DNA of 64,000 bases. Source: Avena insularis (taxonomy: Eukaryota; Streptophyta; Magnoliopsida; Poales; Poaceae). Both the position numbers and the translations under genes were made by a program. Shown piece by piece: positions 42,218-57,700 of the stretch. The stretch lies in contig CM042688.1 of NCBI GenBank assembly GCA_023614405.1, forward strand, positions 379,117,331-379,181,330. The letters are read 5' to 3'. The stretch's first letter is position 1. Each line of letters begins with the position of its first letter. The notes under the pieces were generated by a model that was given only the letters and a program-made list of their open reading frames with translations, ran no database searches and was not told the DNA's origin.

Positions 42218-45200
42218 GTGTTCTTTCCACAAACCACACATGGATCAACCACTAGAGTCATTGCATGTGTGTTCTTATCACAAACCACATATCGATCAAC
42301 CAGTGGTCATTGCATGTGTGTTCTTTTCCATAAACCACTTATGGATCCATTACAGTCATTGCATGTGTGTTATTTCCTCAAGTCACACATGGATCAACCA
42401 CTAGAGTCATTGCATGTGTGTTATTTCCATAAACCACACATGGATCAACCACTAGAGTCATTGCATGTGTGTGTTCTTTTCCACAAACCACAAATGGATC
42501 CACCACTAGAGTCATTGCATGTGTGTTCTTATACTAAAACCAACACTAGAGTCATTGCATGTGTGTTCTTTCCACAAACCACACATGCATCAACCAGTGG
42601 TCATTGCATGTGTGTTCTTTTCCAAAAACCACACATGAATCCACCAGTGGTCATTGCATGTGTGTTCTTTCCACAAACCTCACATGTATCCACAAGTGGT
42701 CATTGCATGTGTGTTCTTTCCACAAACCACACATGGATCAACCACTGGAGTCATTGCATGTGTGTTATTTCCACAAACCACACATGGATCAACCACTAGA
42801 GTCATTGCATGTGTGTGTTCTTTTCCACAAACCACACATGGATCCACCACTAGAGTCATTGCATGTGTGTTCTTATACTAAAACCAACACTAGAGTCATT
42901 GCATGTGTGTTCTTTCCACAAACCACACATGGATCAACCAGTGGTCATTTCATGTGTGTTCTTTTCCACAAACCACACATGGATCCACCAGTGTTCATTG
43001 CATGTGTGTTCTTTCCACAAACCACATATGGGTCAACCATAGTCATTGCATGTGTGTTCTTTCCACAAACCACACATGGATCAACCACTAGAGTCAGTGC
43101 ATGTTTGTTCTTATACCAAAACCACAAACCAGCACTAGAGTCAGTGCATGTGTGTTCTTTTCCACAAACCGCACATGGATCCACTAGACTCATTGCATGT
43201 GTGTTAATTTCCACAAACAACTTATGGATCAACTAGTGGTCATTGCATGTGTGTTCTTTTCACAAACCACATGTGGACCCACTAGAGTCAATGCATGTGT
43301 GTTCTTATACTAAAACTAGCACTAGAGTCATTGCATGTGTGTTCTATCCACAAACCACACATGGATCCACCACTTTCATTGCATGTGTGTTCTTTCCACA
43401 AACCACACATGGATCAACCACTAGAGTTATTGCATGTGTTCTTTCCACAAACCACATATGGATCAACCAGTGGTCATTGCATGTGTGTTATTTTCCATAA
43501 ACCACTTATGGATCCATTATAGTCATTGCATGTGTGTTATTTCCACAAACAACACATGGATCAACCACTAGAGTCATTGCATTTGTGTTATTTCCACAAA
43601 CCACACATGGATCAACCACTAGAGTCATTGCATGTGTGTTCTTGTACTAAAACCAACATTAGAGTCATTGCATGTGTGTTCTTTCCACAAACCACTTATG
43701 GATCCATTACAGTCATTGCATGTGTGTTATTTCCACAAACCACACATGGATCAACCACTAGAGTCATTGCATGTGTGTTATTTCCACAAACCACACATGG
43801 ACCAACCACTAGAGTCATTGCATGTGTGTTATTTCCACAAACTACACATGGATCAACCACTAGAGTCATTGCATGTGTGTGTTCTTTTCCACAAACCACA
43901 CATGGATCCACCACTAGAGTCATTGAATGTGTGTTCTTATACTAAAACCAACATTAGAGTCATTGCATGTGTGTTCTTTCCACAAACCACTTATGGATCC
44001 ATTACAGTCATTGCATGTGTGTTATTTCCACAAACCACACATGGATCAACCACTAGAGTCATTGCATGTGTGTTATTTCCAGAAACCACACATGGATCAA
44101 CCACTAGAGTCATTGCATGTGTGTGTTCTTTTCCACAAACCACACATGGATCCACCACTAGAGTCATTGCATGTGTGTTATTATAGTAAAACCAACACTA
44201 GAGTCATTGCATGTGTATTCTTTCCACAAACCACACATGGATCAACTAGTGGTCATTGCATGTGTGTTCTTTTCCACAAACCACACATGGATCCACCAGT
44301 GGTCATTTCATGTGTGTTCTTTCCACAAACCACATATGGATCAACCAGAGTCATTGCATGTGTGTTCTTTCCACAAACCACACATGGATCAACCACTAGA
44401 GTCATTGCATGTTTGTTCTTATACTAAAACCACAAACCAGCACTAGAGTCATTGCATGTGTGTTCTTTTCCACAAACCACACATGGATCCACTAGACTCA
44501 TTGCATGTGTGTTCTTTTCCACAAACAACTTATGGATCAACTAGTGGTCATTGCATGTGTGTTCTTTTCACAAACCACATGTGGACCCACTAGAGTCATT
44601 GCATGTGTGTTCTTATACACAAACTAGAACTAGAGTCATTGCATGTGTGTTCTATCCACAAACCACACAGGGATCCACCACTATCATTGCATGTGTGTTC
44701 TTATCACAAACCACATATCGATCAACCAGTGGTCATTGCATGTGTGTTCTTTTCCATAAACCAGTTATGGATCCATTACAGTCATTGCATGTGTGTTATT
44801 TCCACAAGCCACACATGGATCAACCACTAGAGTCATTGCATGTGTGTTATTTCCATAAACCACACATGGATCAACCACTAGAGTCATTGCATGTGTGTGT
44901 GTTCTTTTCCACAAACCACAAATGGATCCACCACTAGAGTCATTGCATGTGTGTTCTTATACTAAAACCAACACTAGAGTCATTGCATGTGTGTTCTTTC
45001 CACAAACCACACATGGATCAACCAGTGGTCATTGCATGTGTGTTCATTTCCAAAAACCACACATGGATCCACCGGTGGTCATTGCATGTGTGTTCTTTCC
45101 ACAAACCACACATGGATCCACAAGTGGTCATTGCATGTGTGTTCTTTCCACAACCCACACATGGATCAACCACTAGAGTCATTGCATGTTTGTTCTTATA

Positions 45201-48200
45201 CTAAAACCACAAACCAGCACTAGAGTCATTGCATGTGTGTTCTTTTCCACAAACCACACATGGATCCACTAGACTCATTGCATGTGTGTTCTTTTCCACA
45301 AACAAGTTATGGATCAACTAGTGGTCATTGCATGTGTGTTCTTTTCACAAACCACATGTGGACCCACTAGAGTCATTTCATGTGTGTTCTTATACACAAA
45401 CTAGCACTAGAGTCATTGCATGTGTGTTCTATCCACAAACCACACATGGATCCACCATTGTCATTGCATGTGTGTTCTTTCCACAACCCACACATGGATC
45501 AACCACTAGAGTCATTGAATGTGTGTTCTTATCACAAACCACATATGGATCAACCAGTGGTCATTGCATGTGTGCTCTTTTCCATAAACCACTTATGGAT
45601 CCATTACAGTCATTGCATGTGTGTTATTTCCACAAACCACATATGGATCAACCACTGGAGTCATTGCATGTGTGTTATTTCCACAAACCACACATGGATC
45701 AACCACTAGAGTCATTGCATGTGTGTGTTCTTTTCCACAAACCACACATGGATCCACCACTAGAGTCATTGCATGTGTGTTCTTATACTAAAACCAACAC
45801 TAGAGTCATTGCATGTGTGTTCTTTCCACAAACCACACATGGATCAACCAGTGGTCATTTCATGTGTGTTCTTTTCCACAAACCACACATGGATCCACCA
45901 GTGGTCATTGCATGTGTGTTCTTTCCACAAACCACATATGGGTCAACCATAGTCATTGCATGTGTGTTCTTTCCACAAACCACACATGGATCAACCACTA
46001 GAGTCAATGCATGTTTGTTCTTATACCAAAACCACAAACCAGCACTAGAGTCATTGCATGTGTGTTCTTTTCCACAAACCGCACATGGATCCACTAGACT
46101 CATTGCATGTGTGTTCATTTCCACAAACAACTTATGGATCAACTAGTGGTCATTGCATGTGTGTTCTTTTCACAAACCACATGTGGACCCACTAGAGTCA
46201 ATGCATGTGTGTTCTTATACTAAAACTAGCACTAGAGTCATTGCATGTGTGTTCTATCCACAAACCACACATGGATCCACCACTTTCATTGCATGTGTGT
46301 TCTTTCCACAAACCACGCATGGATCAACCACTAGAGTTATTGCATGTGTGTTCTTTCCACAAACCACATATGGATCAACCAGTGGTCATTGCATGTGTGT
46401 TCTTTTCCATAAACCACTTATGGATCCATTATAGTCATTGCATGTGTGTTATTTCCACAAACAACACATGGATCAACCACTAGAGTCATTCCGTTTGTGT
46501 TATTTCCACAAACCACACATGGATCAACCACTAGAGTCATTGCATGTGTGTTCTTGTACTAAAACCAACATTAGAGTCATTGCATGTGTGTTCTTTCCAC
46601 AAACCACTTATGGATCCATTACAGTCATTGCATGTGTGTTATTTCCACAAACCACACATGGATCAACCACTAGAGTCATTGCATGTGTGTTATTTCCACA
46701 AACCACACATGGATCAACCACTAGAGTCATTGCATGTGTGTTATTTCCACAAACTACACATGGATCAACCACTAGAGTCATTGCATGTGTGTGTTCTTTT
46801 CCACAAACCACACATGGATCCACCACTACAGTCATTGCATGTGTGTTCTTATAGTAAAACCAACACTAGAGTCATTGCATGTGTGTTCTTTCCACAAACC
46901 ACACATGGATCAACCAGTGGTCATTGCATGTGTGTTATTTTCCACAAACCACACATGGATCCACCAGTGGTCATTGCATGTGTGTTCTTTCCACAAACCA
47001 CATATGGATCAACCAGAGTCATGGCATGTGTGTTATTTCCATAAACCACACCTGGATCAACCACTAGAGTCTTTGCATGTTTGTTCTTATACCAAAACCA
47101 CAAACCATCACTAGAGTCATTGCATGTGTGTTCTTTTCCACAAACCACACATGGATCCACTAGACTCATTGCATGTGTGTTCTTTTCCACAAACAACTTA
47201 TGGATCAACCAGTGGTCATTGCATGTGTGTTATTTTCACAAACCACATGTGGACCCACTAGAGTCATTGCATGTGTGTTCTTATACTAAAACTAGTGCTA
47301 GAGTCATTGCATGTGTGTTCTATCCACAAACCACACATGGATCCACCACTATCATTGCATGTGTGTTCTTTCCACAAAACACACATGGATCAACCACTAG
47401 AGTTATTGCATGTGTGTTCTTTCCACAAACCACATATGGATCAACCACTGGTCATTGCATGTGTGTTCTTTTCCATAAACCACTTATGGATCCATTATAG
47501 TCATTTCATGTGTGTTATTTCCACAAACCACACACGGATCAACCACTAGAGTCATTGCATATCTGTTATTTCCACAAACCACACATGGATCAACCACTAG
47601 AGTCATTGCAGGTGTGTTATTTCCACAAACCACACATGGATCAACCACTAGAGTCATTGCATGTGTGTTATTTCCACAAACCACACATGGATCAACCACT
47701 AGAGTCATTGCATGTGTGTTCTTGTACTAAAACCAACATTAGAGTCATTGCATGTGTGTTCTTTCCACAAACCACTTATGGATCCATTACAGTCATTGCA
47801 TGTGTGTTATTTCCACAAACCACACATGGATCAACCACTAGAGTCATTGCATGTGTTTTATTTCCACAAAAACCACACATGGATCAACCACTAGAGTCAT
47901 TGCATGTGTGTTATTTCCACAAACCACACATGGCTCAACCAGTAGAGTCATTGCATATGTGTTATTTCCATAAACCACACATGGATCAACCACTAGAGTC
48001 ATTGCATGTGTGTTCTTATACTAAAACCAACACTAGAGTCATTGCATGTGTAATCTTTTCACAAACCACACATGGATCAACCACTAGAGTCATGGCATGT
48101 GTGTTATTTCCACAAACCACACATGGATCCATCAGTGGTCATTGCATGTGTGTTCTTTCCACAAACCACATATGGATCAACTAGAGTCATTGCATGTGTG

Positions 48201-48549
48201 TTCTTTCCATGAACCACATATGGATCAACCACTAGAGTCATTACATGTTTGTGCTTATACTAAAACCACAAACCAACACTAGAGTCATTGCATGTGTGTT
48301 ATTTTCCAAAAACCACACATGGATCCACTAGACTCATTGCATGTGTGTTCTTTTCCACAAACAACTTATGGATCAACCAGTGGTCATTGCATGTGTGTTC
48401 TTTTCACAAACTACATGTGGACCCACTAGAGTCATTACATGTGTGTTCTTATACTAAAACTAGCATTAGAGTCATTGCATGTGTGTTCTATCCACAAACC
48501 ACATATGGGTCCACCACTGTCATTGCATGTGTGTTCTTTCCACAAACCA

Positions 48550-50300
48550 CACATGGATCAACCACTAGAGTCATTGCATGTGTGTTCTTATCACAAACCA
48601 CATATCGATCAACCAGTGGTCATTGCATGTGTGTTATTTTCCATAAACCACTTATGGATCCATTACAGTCATTGCATGTGTGTTATTTCCACAAGTCACA
48701 CATGGATCAACCACTAGAGTCATTGCATGTGTTTTATTTCCATAAATCACACATGGATCAACCACTAGAGTCATTGCATGTGTGTGTTCTTTTCCATAAA
48801 CCACAAATGGATCCACCACTAGAGTCATTGCATGTGTGTTCTTATACTAAAACCAACACTAGAGTCATTGCATGTGTGTTCTTTCCACAAACCACACATG
48901 CATCAACCAGTGGTCATTGTATGTGTGTTCTTTTCCAAAAACCACACATGAATCCACCAGTGGTCATTGCATGTGTGTTCTTTCCACAAACCTCACATGG
49001 ATCCACAAGTGGTCATTGCATGTGTGTTCTTTCCACAAACCACACATGGATCAACCACTGGAGTCATTGCATGTGTGTTATTTCCACAAACCACACATGG
49101 ATCAACCACTAGAGTCATTGCATGTGTGTGTTCTTTCCATAAACCACATGGATCCACCACTAGAGTCATTGCATGTGTGTTCTTATACTAAAACCAACAC
49201 TAGAGTCATTGCATGTGTGTTCTTTCCACAAACCACACATGGATCAACCAGTGGTCATTTCATGTGCGTTCTTTTCCACAAACCACACATGGATCCACCA
49301 GTGTTCATTGCATGTGTGTTCTTTCCACAAACCACATATGGGTCAACCATAGTCATTGCATGTGTGTTCTTTCCACAAACCACACATGGATCAACCACTA
49401 GAGTCATTGCATGTTTGTTCTTATACCAAAACCACAAACCAGCACTAGAGTCATTGCATGTGTGTTCTTTTCCACAAACCGCACATGGATCCACTAGACT
49501 CATTGCATGTGTGTTCATTTCCACAAACAACTTATGGATCAACTAGTGGTCATTGCATGTGTGTTCTTTTCACAAACCACATGTGGACCCACTAGAGTCA
49601 ATGCATGTGTGTTCTTATACTAAAACTAGCACTAGAGTCATTTCATGTGTGTTCTATCCACAAACCACAGATGGATCCACCACTTTCATTGCATGTTTGT
49701 TCTTTCCACAAACCACACATGGATCAACCACTAGAGTTATTGCATGTGTTCTTTCCACAAACCACATATGGATCAACCAGTGGTCATTGCATGTGTGTTC
49801 TTTTCCATAAACCACTTAAGGATCCATTATAGTCATTGCATGTGTGTTATTTCCACAAACAACACATGGATCAACCACTAGATTCATTGCATTTGTGTTA
49901 TTTCCACAAACCACACATGGATCAACCACTAGAGTCATTGCATGTGTGTTCTTGTATTAAAACCAACATTAGAGTCATTGCATGTGTGTTCTTTCCACAA
50001 ACCACTTATGGATCCATTACAGTCATTGCATGTGTGTTATTTCCACAAACCACACATGGATCAACCACTAGAGTCATTGCATGTGTGTTATTTCCACAAA
50101 CCACACATGGACCAACCACTAGAGTCATTGCATGTGTGTTATTTCCACAAACTACACATGGATCAACCACTAGAGTCATTGCATGTGTGTGTTCTTTTCC
50201 ACAAACCACACATGGATCCACCACTAGAGTAATTGCATGTGTGTTCTTATAGTAAAACCAACACTAGAGTCATTGCATGTGTGTTCTTTCCACAAACGAC
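48550..50300 (+). repeat. Higher-order copy of 42240-43990 (offset 6,310 bp)
   Basis: The CCACATGTGG marker at 43267 recurs at 49577, and the flanking variant order is the same on both sides. This includes rare variants such as the shortened GCATGTGTTCTTTCC unit (43434 and 49744) and the CTTTCATTGC unit (43375 and 49685). Confidence 0.8.
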
Positions 50301-50616
50301 ACATGGATCAACCAGTGGTCATTGCATGTGTGTTATTTTCCACAAACCACACATGGATCCACCAGTGGTCATTGCATGTGTGTTCTTTCCACAAACCACA
50401 TATGGATCAACCAGAGTCATGGCATGTGTGTTCTTTCCACAAACCACACATGGATCAACCACTAGAGTCATTGCATGTTTGTTCTTATACTAAAACCACA
50501 AACCAGCACTAGAGTCATTGCATGTGTGTTCTTTTCCACAAACCACACATGGATCCACTAGACTCATTACATGTGTGTTCTTTTCCACAAACAACTTATG
50601 GATCAACTAGTGGTCA

Positions 50617-53600
50617 TTGCATGTGTGTTCTGTTCACAAACCACATGTGGACCCACTAGATTCATTGCATGTGTGTTCTTATACACAAACTAGCACTAGA
50701 GTCATTGCATGTGTGTTCTATCCACAAACCACACAGGGATCCACCACTGTCATTGCATGTGTGTTCTTTCCACAAACCACACAAGGATCAACCACTAGAG
50801 TCATTGCATGCGTGTTCTTATTACAAACCACATATGGATCAACCAGTGGTCATTGCATGTGTGTTCTTTTCCATAAACTACTTATTGATCCATTACAGTC
50901 ATTGCATGTGTGTTATTGCCACAAACCACACATGGATCAACCACTAGAGTCATTGCATGTGTGTTATTTCCACAAACCACACATGGATCAACCACTAGAA
51001 TCATTGCATGTGTGTGTTATTTTCCACAAACCACACATGGATCCACCACTAGAGGCATTGCATGTGTGTTCTTATATTAAAACCAACACTAGAGTCATTG
51101 CCGGTGTGTTCTTTCCACAAACCACACATGGATCAACCAGTGGTCATTGCATGTGTTTTCTTTTCCACAAACCACACATGGATCCACCAGTGATCATTGC
51201 ATGTGTGTTCTTTCCACAAACCACATATGGATCAACCAGAGTCATTTCATGTGTGTTCTTTCCACAAACCACACCTGGATCAACCACTAGAGTCATTGCA
51301 TGTTTGTTCTTATACCAAAACCACAAACCATCACTAGAGTCATTGCATGTGTGTTCTTTTCCACAAACCACAGATGGATCCACTAGAATCATTGCATGTG
51401 TGTTCTTTTCCACAAACAACATATGGATCAACCAGTGGTCATTGCATGTGTGTTATTTTCACAAACCACATGTGGACCCACTAGAGTCATTGCATGTGTG
51501 TTCTTATACTAAAACTAGCGCTAGAGTCATTGCATGTGTGTTCTATCCACAAACCACACATGGATCCACCACTATCATTGCATGTGTGTTCTTTCCACAA
51601 AACACACATGGATCAACCACTAGAGTTATTGCATGTGTGTTCTTTCCACAAAACACATATGGATCAACCTGTGGTCATTGCATGTGTGTTCTTTTCCATA
51701 AACCACTTATGGATCCATTATAGTCATTGCATGTGTGTTATTTCCACAAACCACACACGGATCAACCACTAGAGTCATTGCATATCTGTTATTTCCACAA
51801 ACCACACATGGATCAACCACTAGAGTCATTGCAGGTGTGTTATTTCCACAAACCACACAAGGATCAACCACTAGAGTCATTGCATGTGTGTTATTTCCAC
51901 AAACCACGCATGGATCAACCACTAGAGTCATTGCATGTGTGTTCTTGTACTAAAACCAACATTAGAGTCATTGCATGTGTGTTCTTTCCACAAACCACTT
52001 ATGGATCCATTACAGTCATTGCATGTGTGTTATTTCCACAAACCACACATGGATCAACCACTAGAGTCATTGCATGTGTTTTATTTCCACAAAAACCACA
52101 CATGGATCAACCACTAGAGTCATTGGATGGGTGTTATTTCCACAAACCACACATGGCTCAACCAGTAGAGTCATTGCATATGTGTTATTTCCATAAACCA
52201 CACATGGATCAACCACTAGAGTCATTGCATGTGTGTTCTTATTCTAAAACCAACACTAGAGTCATTGCATGTGTAATCTTTTCACAAACCACACATGGAT
52301 CAACCACTAGAGTCATGGCATGTGTGTTATTTCCACAAACCACACATGGATCAACCAGTGGTCATTGCATGTGTGTTATTTTCCACAAACCACACATGGA
52401 TCCATGAGTGGTGATTACATGTGTGTTCTTTCCACAAACCACATATGGATCAACCAGAGTCATTGCATGTGTGTTCTTTCCATGAACCACATATGGATCA
52501 ACCACTAGAGTCATTACATGTTTGTGCTTATACTAAAACCACAAACCAACACTAGAGTCATTGCATGTGTGTTATTTTCCACAAACCACACATGGATCCA
52601 CTAGACTCATTGCATGTGTGTTCTTTTCCACAAACAACTTATGGATCAACTAGTGGTCATTGCATGTGTGTTCTTTTCACAAACCACATGTGGACCCACT
52701 AGATTCATTGCATGTGTGTTCTTATACACAAACTAGCACTAGAGTCATTGCATGTGTGTTCTATCCACAAACCACACAGGGATCCACCACTGTCATTGCA
52801 TGTGTGTTCTTTCCACAAACCACACAAGGATCAACCACTAGAGTCATTGCATGCGTGTTCTTATTACAAACCACATATGGATCAACCAGTGGTCATTGCA
52901 TGTGTGTTCTTTTCCATAAACTACTTATTGATCTATTACAGTCATTGCATGTGTTTTATTGCCACAAACCACACATGGATCAACCACTAGAGTCATTGCA
53001 TGTGTGTTATTTCCACAAACCACACATGGATCAACCACTAGAATCATTGCATGTGTGTGTTCTTTTCCACAAACCACACATGGATCCACCACTAGAGGCA
53101 TTGCATGTGTGTTCTTATATTAAAACCAACACTAGAGTCATTGCATGTGTGTTCTTTCCACAAACCACACATGGATCAACCAGTGGTCATTGCATGTGTT
53201 TTCTTTTCCACAAACCACACATGGATCCACCAGTGATCATTGCATGTGTGTTCTTTCCACAAACCACATATGGATCAACCAGAGTCATTTCATGTGTGTT
53301 CTTTCCACAAACCACACCTGGATCAACCACTAGAGTCATTGCATGTTTGTTCTTATACCAAAACCACAAACCATCACTAGAGTCATTGCATGTGTGTTCT
53401 TTTCCACAAACCACAGATGGATCCACTAGAATCATTGCATGTGTGTTCTTTTCCACAAACAACTTATGGATCAACCAGTGGTCATTGCATGTGTGTTATT
53501 TTCACAAACCACATGTGGACCCACTAGAGTCATTGCATGTGTGTTCTTATACTAAAACTAGCGCTAGAGTCATTGCATGTGTGTTCTATCCACAAACCAC

Positions 53601-54730
53601 ACATGGATCCACCACTATCATTGCATGTGTGTTCTTTCCACAAAACACACATGGATCAACCACTAGAGTTATTGCATGTGTGTTCTTTCCACAAAACACA
53701 TATGGATCAACCTGTGGTCATTGCATGTGTGTTCTTTTCCATAAACCACTTATGGATCCATTATAGTCATTGCATGTGTGTTATTTCCACAAACCACACA
53801 CGGATCAACCACTAGAGTCATTGCATATCTGTTATTTCCACAAACCACACATGGATCAACCACTAGAGTCATTGCAGGTGTGTTATTTCCACAAACCACA
53901 CAAGGATCAACCACTAGAGTCATTGCATGTGTGTTATTTCCACAAACCACACATGGATCAACCACTAGAGTCATTGCATGTGTGTTCTTGTACTAAAACC
54001 AACATTAGAGTCATTTCATGTGTGTTCTTTCCACAAACCACTTATGGATCCATTACAGTCATTGCATGTGTGTTATTTCCACAAACCACACATGGATCAA
54101 CCACTAGAGTCATTGCATGTGTTTTATTTCCACAAAAACCACACATGGATCAACCACTAGAGTCATTGCATGGGTGTTATTTCCACAAACCACACATGGC
54201 TCAACCAGTAGAGTCATTGCATATGTGTTATTTCCATAAACCACACATGGATCAACCACTAGAGTCATTGCATGTGTGTTCTTATACTAAAACCAACACT
54301 AGAGTCATTGCATGTGTAATCTTTTCACAAACCACACATGGATCAACCACTAGAGTCATGGCATGTGTGTTATTTCCACAAACCACACATGGATCAACCA
54401 GTGGTCATTGCATGTGTGTTATTTTCCACAAACCACACATGGATCCATGAGTGGTCATTACATGTGTGTTCTCTCCACAAACCACATATGGATCAACCAG
54501 AGTCATTGCATGTGTGTTCTTTCCATGAACCACATATGGATCAACCACTAGAGTCATTACATGTTTGTGCTTATACTAAAACCACAAACCAACACTAGAG
54601 TCATTGCATGTGTGTTACTTTCCACAAACCACACATGGATCCACTAGACTCATTGCATGTGTGTTCTTTTCCACAAACAACTTATGCATCAACTAGTGGT
54701 CATTGCATGTGTGTTCTTTTCACAAACCAC
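50617..54730 (+). repeat. 2,043-bp higher-order repeat, two copies and start of a third
   Basis: CCACATGTGG markers at 50641, 52684 and 54727 are each 2,043 bp apart; internal markers at 51466 and 53509 also differ by 2,043. Copies share private variants such as CCTGTGGTCATTG, CATATCTGTTATT and the one-unit AAAAACCACAC insertion. High identity shows this is a recent segmental duplication within the array. Confidence 0.85.
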
Positions 54731-57700
54731 ATGTGGACCCACTAGATTCATTGCATGTGTGTTCTTTACACAAACTAGCACTAGAGTCATTGCATGTGTG
54801 TTCTATCCACAAACCACACAGGGATCCACCACTGTCATTGCATGTGTGTTCTTTCCACAAACCACACATGGATAAACCACTAGAGTCATTGCATGTGTGT
54901 TCTTATCACAAACCACATATCGATCAACCAGTGGTCATTGCATGTGTGTTATTTTCCATAAACCACTTATGGATCCATTACAGTCATTGCATGTGTGTTA
55001 TTTCCACAAGTCACACATGGATCAACCACTAGAGTCATTGCATGTGTGTTATTTCCATAAACCACACATGGATCAACCACTAGAGTCATTGCATGTGTGT
55101 GTTCTTTTCCACAAACCACAAATTGATCCACCACTAGAGTCCTTGCATGTGTGTTCTTATACTAAAACCAACATTAGAGTCATTGCATGTGTGTTCTTTC
55201 CACAAACCACACATGCATCAACCAGTGGTCATTGCATGTGTGTTCTTTTCCACAAACCACACATGGATCCATGAGTGGTCATTACATGTGTGTTCTTTCC
55301 ACAAACCACATATGGATCAACCAGAGTCATTGCATGTGTGTTCTTTCCATGAACCACATATGGATCAACCACTAGAGTCATTACATGTTTGTGCTTATAC
55401 TAAAACCACAAACCAACACTAGAGTCATTGCATGTGTGTTATTTTCCACAAACCACACATGGATCCACTAGACTCATTGCATGTGTGTTCTTTTCCACAA
55501 AAAACTTATGCATCAACTAGTGGTCATTGCATGTGTGTTCTTTTCACAAACCACATGTGGACCCACTAGATTCATTGCATGTGTGTTCTTATACACAAAC
55601 TAGCACTAGAGTCATTGCATGTGTGTTCTATCCACAAACCACACAGGGATCCACCACTGTCATTGCATGTGTGTTCTTTCCACAAACCACACATGGATAA
55701 ACCACTAGAGTCATTGTATGTGTGTTCTTATCACAAACCACATATCGATCAACCAGTGGTCATTGCATGTGTGTTATTTTCCATAAACCACTTATGGATC
55801 CATTACAGTCATTGCATGTGTGTTATTTCCACAAGTCACACATGGATCAACCACTAGAGTCATTGCATGTGTGTTATTTCCATAAACCACACATGGATCA
55901 ACCACTAGAGTCATTGCATGTGTGTGTTCTTTTCCACAAACCACAAATTGATCCACCACTAGAGTCCTTGCATGTATGTTCTTATACTAAAACCAACACT
56001 AGAGTCATTGCATGTGTGTTCTTTCCACAAACCACACATGCATCAACCAGTGGTCATTGCATGTCTGTTCTTTCCACAAACCTCACATGGATCCACAAGT
56101 GGTCATTGCATGTGTGTTCTTTCCACAAACCACACATGGATCAACCACTAGAGTCATTGCATGTTTGTTCTTATACTAAAACCACAAACCAGCACTAGAG
56201 TCATTGCATGTGTGTTCTTTTCCACAAACCACACATGGATCCACTAGACTCATTGCATGTGTGTTCTTTTCCACAAACAAGTTATGGATCAACTAGTGGT
56301 CATTGCATGTGTGTTCTTTTCAAAAACCACATGTGGACCCACTAGAGTCATTTCATGTGTGTTTTTATACACAAACTAGCACTAGAGTCATTGCATGTGT
56401 GTTCTATCCACAAACCACACATGGATCCACCATTGTCATTGCATGTGTGTTCTTTCCACAACCCACACATGGATCAACCACTAGAGTCATTGCATGTGTG
56501 TTCTTATCACAAACCACATATGGACCAACCAGTGGTCATTGCATGTGTGCTCTTTTCCATAAACCACTTATGGATCCATTACAGTCATTGCATGTGTGTT
56601 ATTTCCGCAAACCACACATGGATCAACCACTAGAGTCATTGCATGTGTGTTATTTCCACAAACCACACATGGATCAACCACTAAAGTCATTGCATGTGTG
56701 TGTTCTTTTCCACAAACCACACATGGATCCACCACTAGAGTCATTGCATGTGTGTTCTTATACTAAAACCAACACTAGAGTCATTACATGTGTGTTCTTT
56801 CCACAAACCACACATGGATCAACCAGTGGTCATTTCATGTGTGTTCTTTTCCACAAACCACACATGGATCCACTAGTGGTCATTGCATGTGTGTTCTTTC
56901 CACAAACCACATATGGGTCAACCATAGTCATTGCATGTGTGTTATTTCCACAAACCACACATGGATCAACCACTAGAGTCATTGCATGTTTGTTCTTATA
57001 CCAAAACCACAAACTAGCACTAGAGTCATTGCATGTGTGTTCTTTTCCACACACCGCACATGGATCCACTAGACTCATTGCATGTGTGTTCTTTTCCACA
57101 AACAACTTATGGATCAACTAGTGGTCATTGCATGTGTGTTCTTTTCACAAACCACATGTGGACCCACTAGAGTCCATGCATGTGTGTTATTATACTAAAA
57201 CTAGCACTAGAGTCATTGCATGTGTGTTCTATCCACAAACCACACATGGATCCACCACTTTCATTGCATGTGTGTTTTTTCTACAAAACACACAGTGATC
57301 AACCACTAGAGTTATTGCATGTGTGTGTTCTTTTCCACAAACCACACATGGATCCACCACTAGAGGCATTGCATGTGTGTTCTTATATTAAAACCAACAC
57401 TAGAGTCATTGCATGTGTGTTCTTTCCACAAACCACACATGGATCAAGCATGTGTGTTCTTTCCACAAACCACATATGGATCAACAAGAGTCATTTCATG
57501 TGTGTTCATTCCACAAACCACACCTGGATCAACCACTAGAGTCATTGCATGTTTGTTCTTATACCAAAACCACAAACCATCACTAGAGTCATTGCATGTG
57601 TGTTCTTTTCCACAAACCACAGATGGATCCACTAGACTCATTGCATGTGTGTTCTTTTCCACAAACAACTTATGGATCAACCAGTGGTCATTGCATGTGT

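Noticed and set aside
50617..53766. Long frames of 368 codons in the satellite as real genes
   Set aside because: They follow the repeat exactly, are open in several frames and on both strands because units are multiples of three, and show no domain, splice or promoter context.
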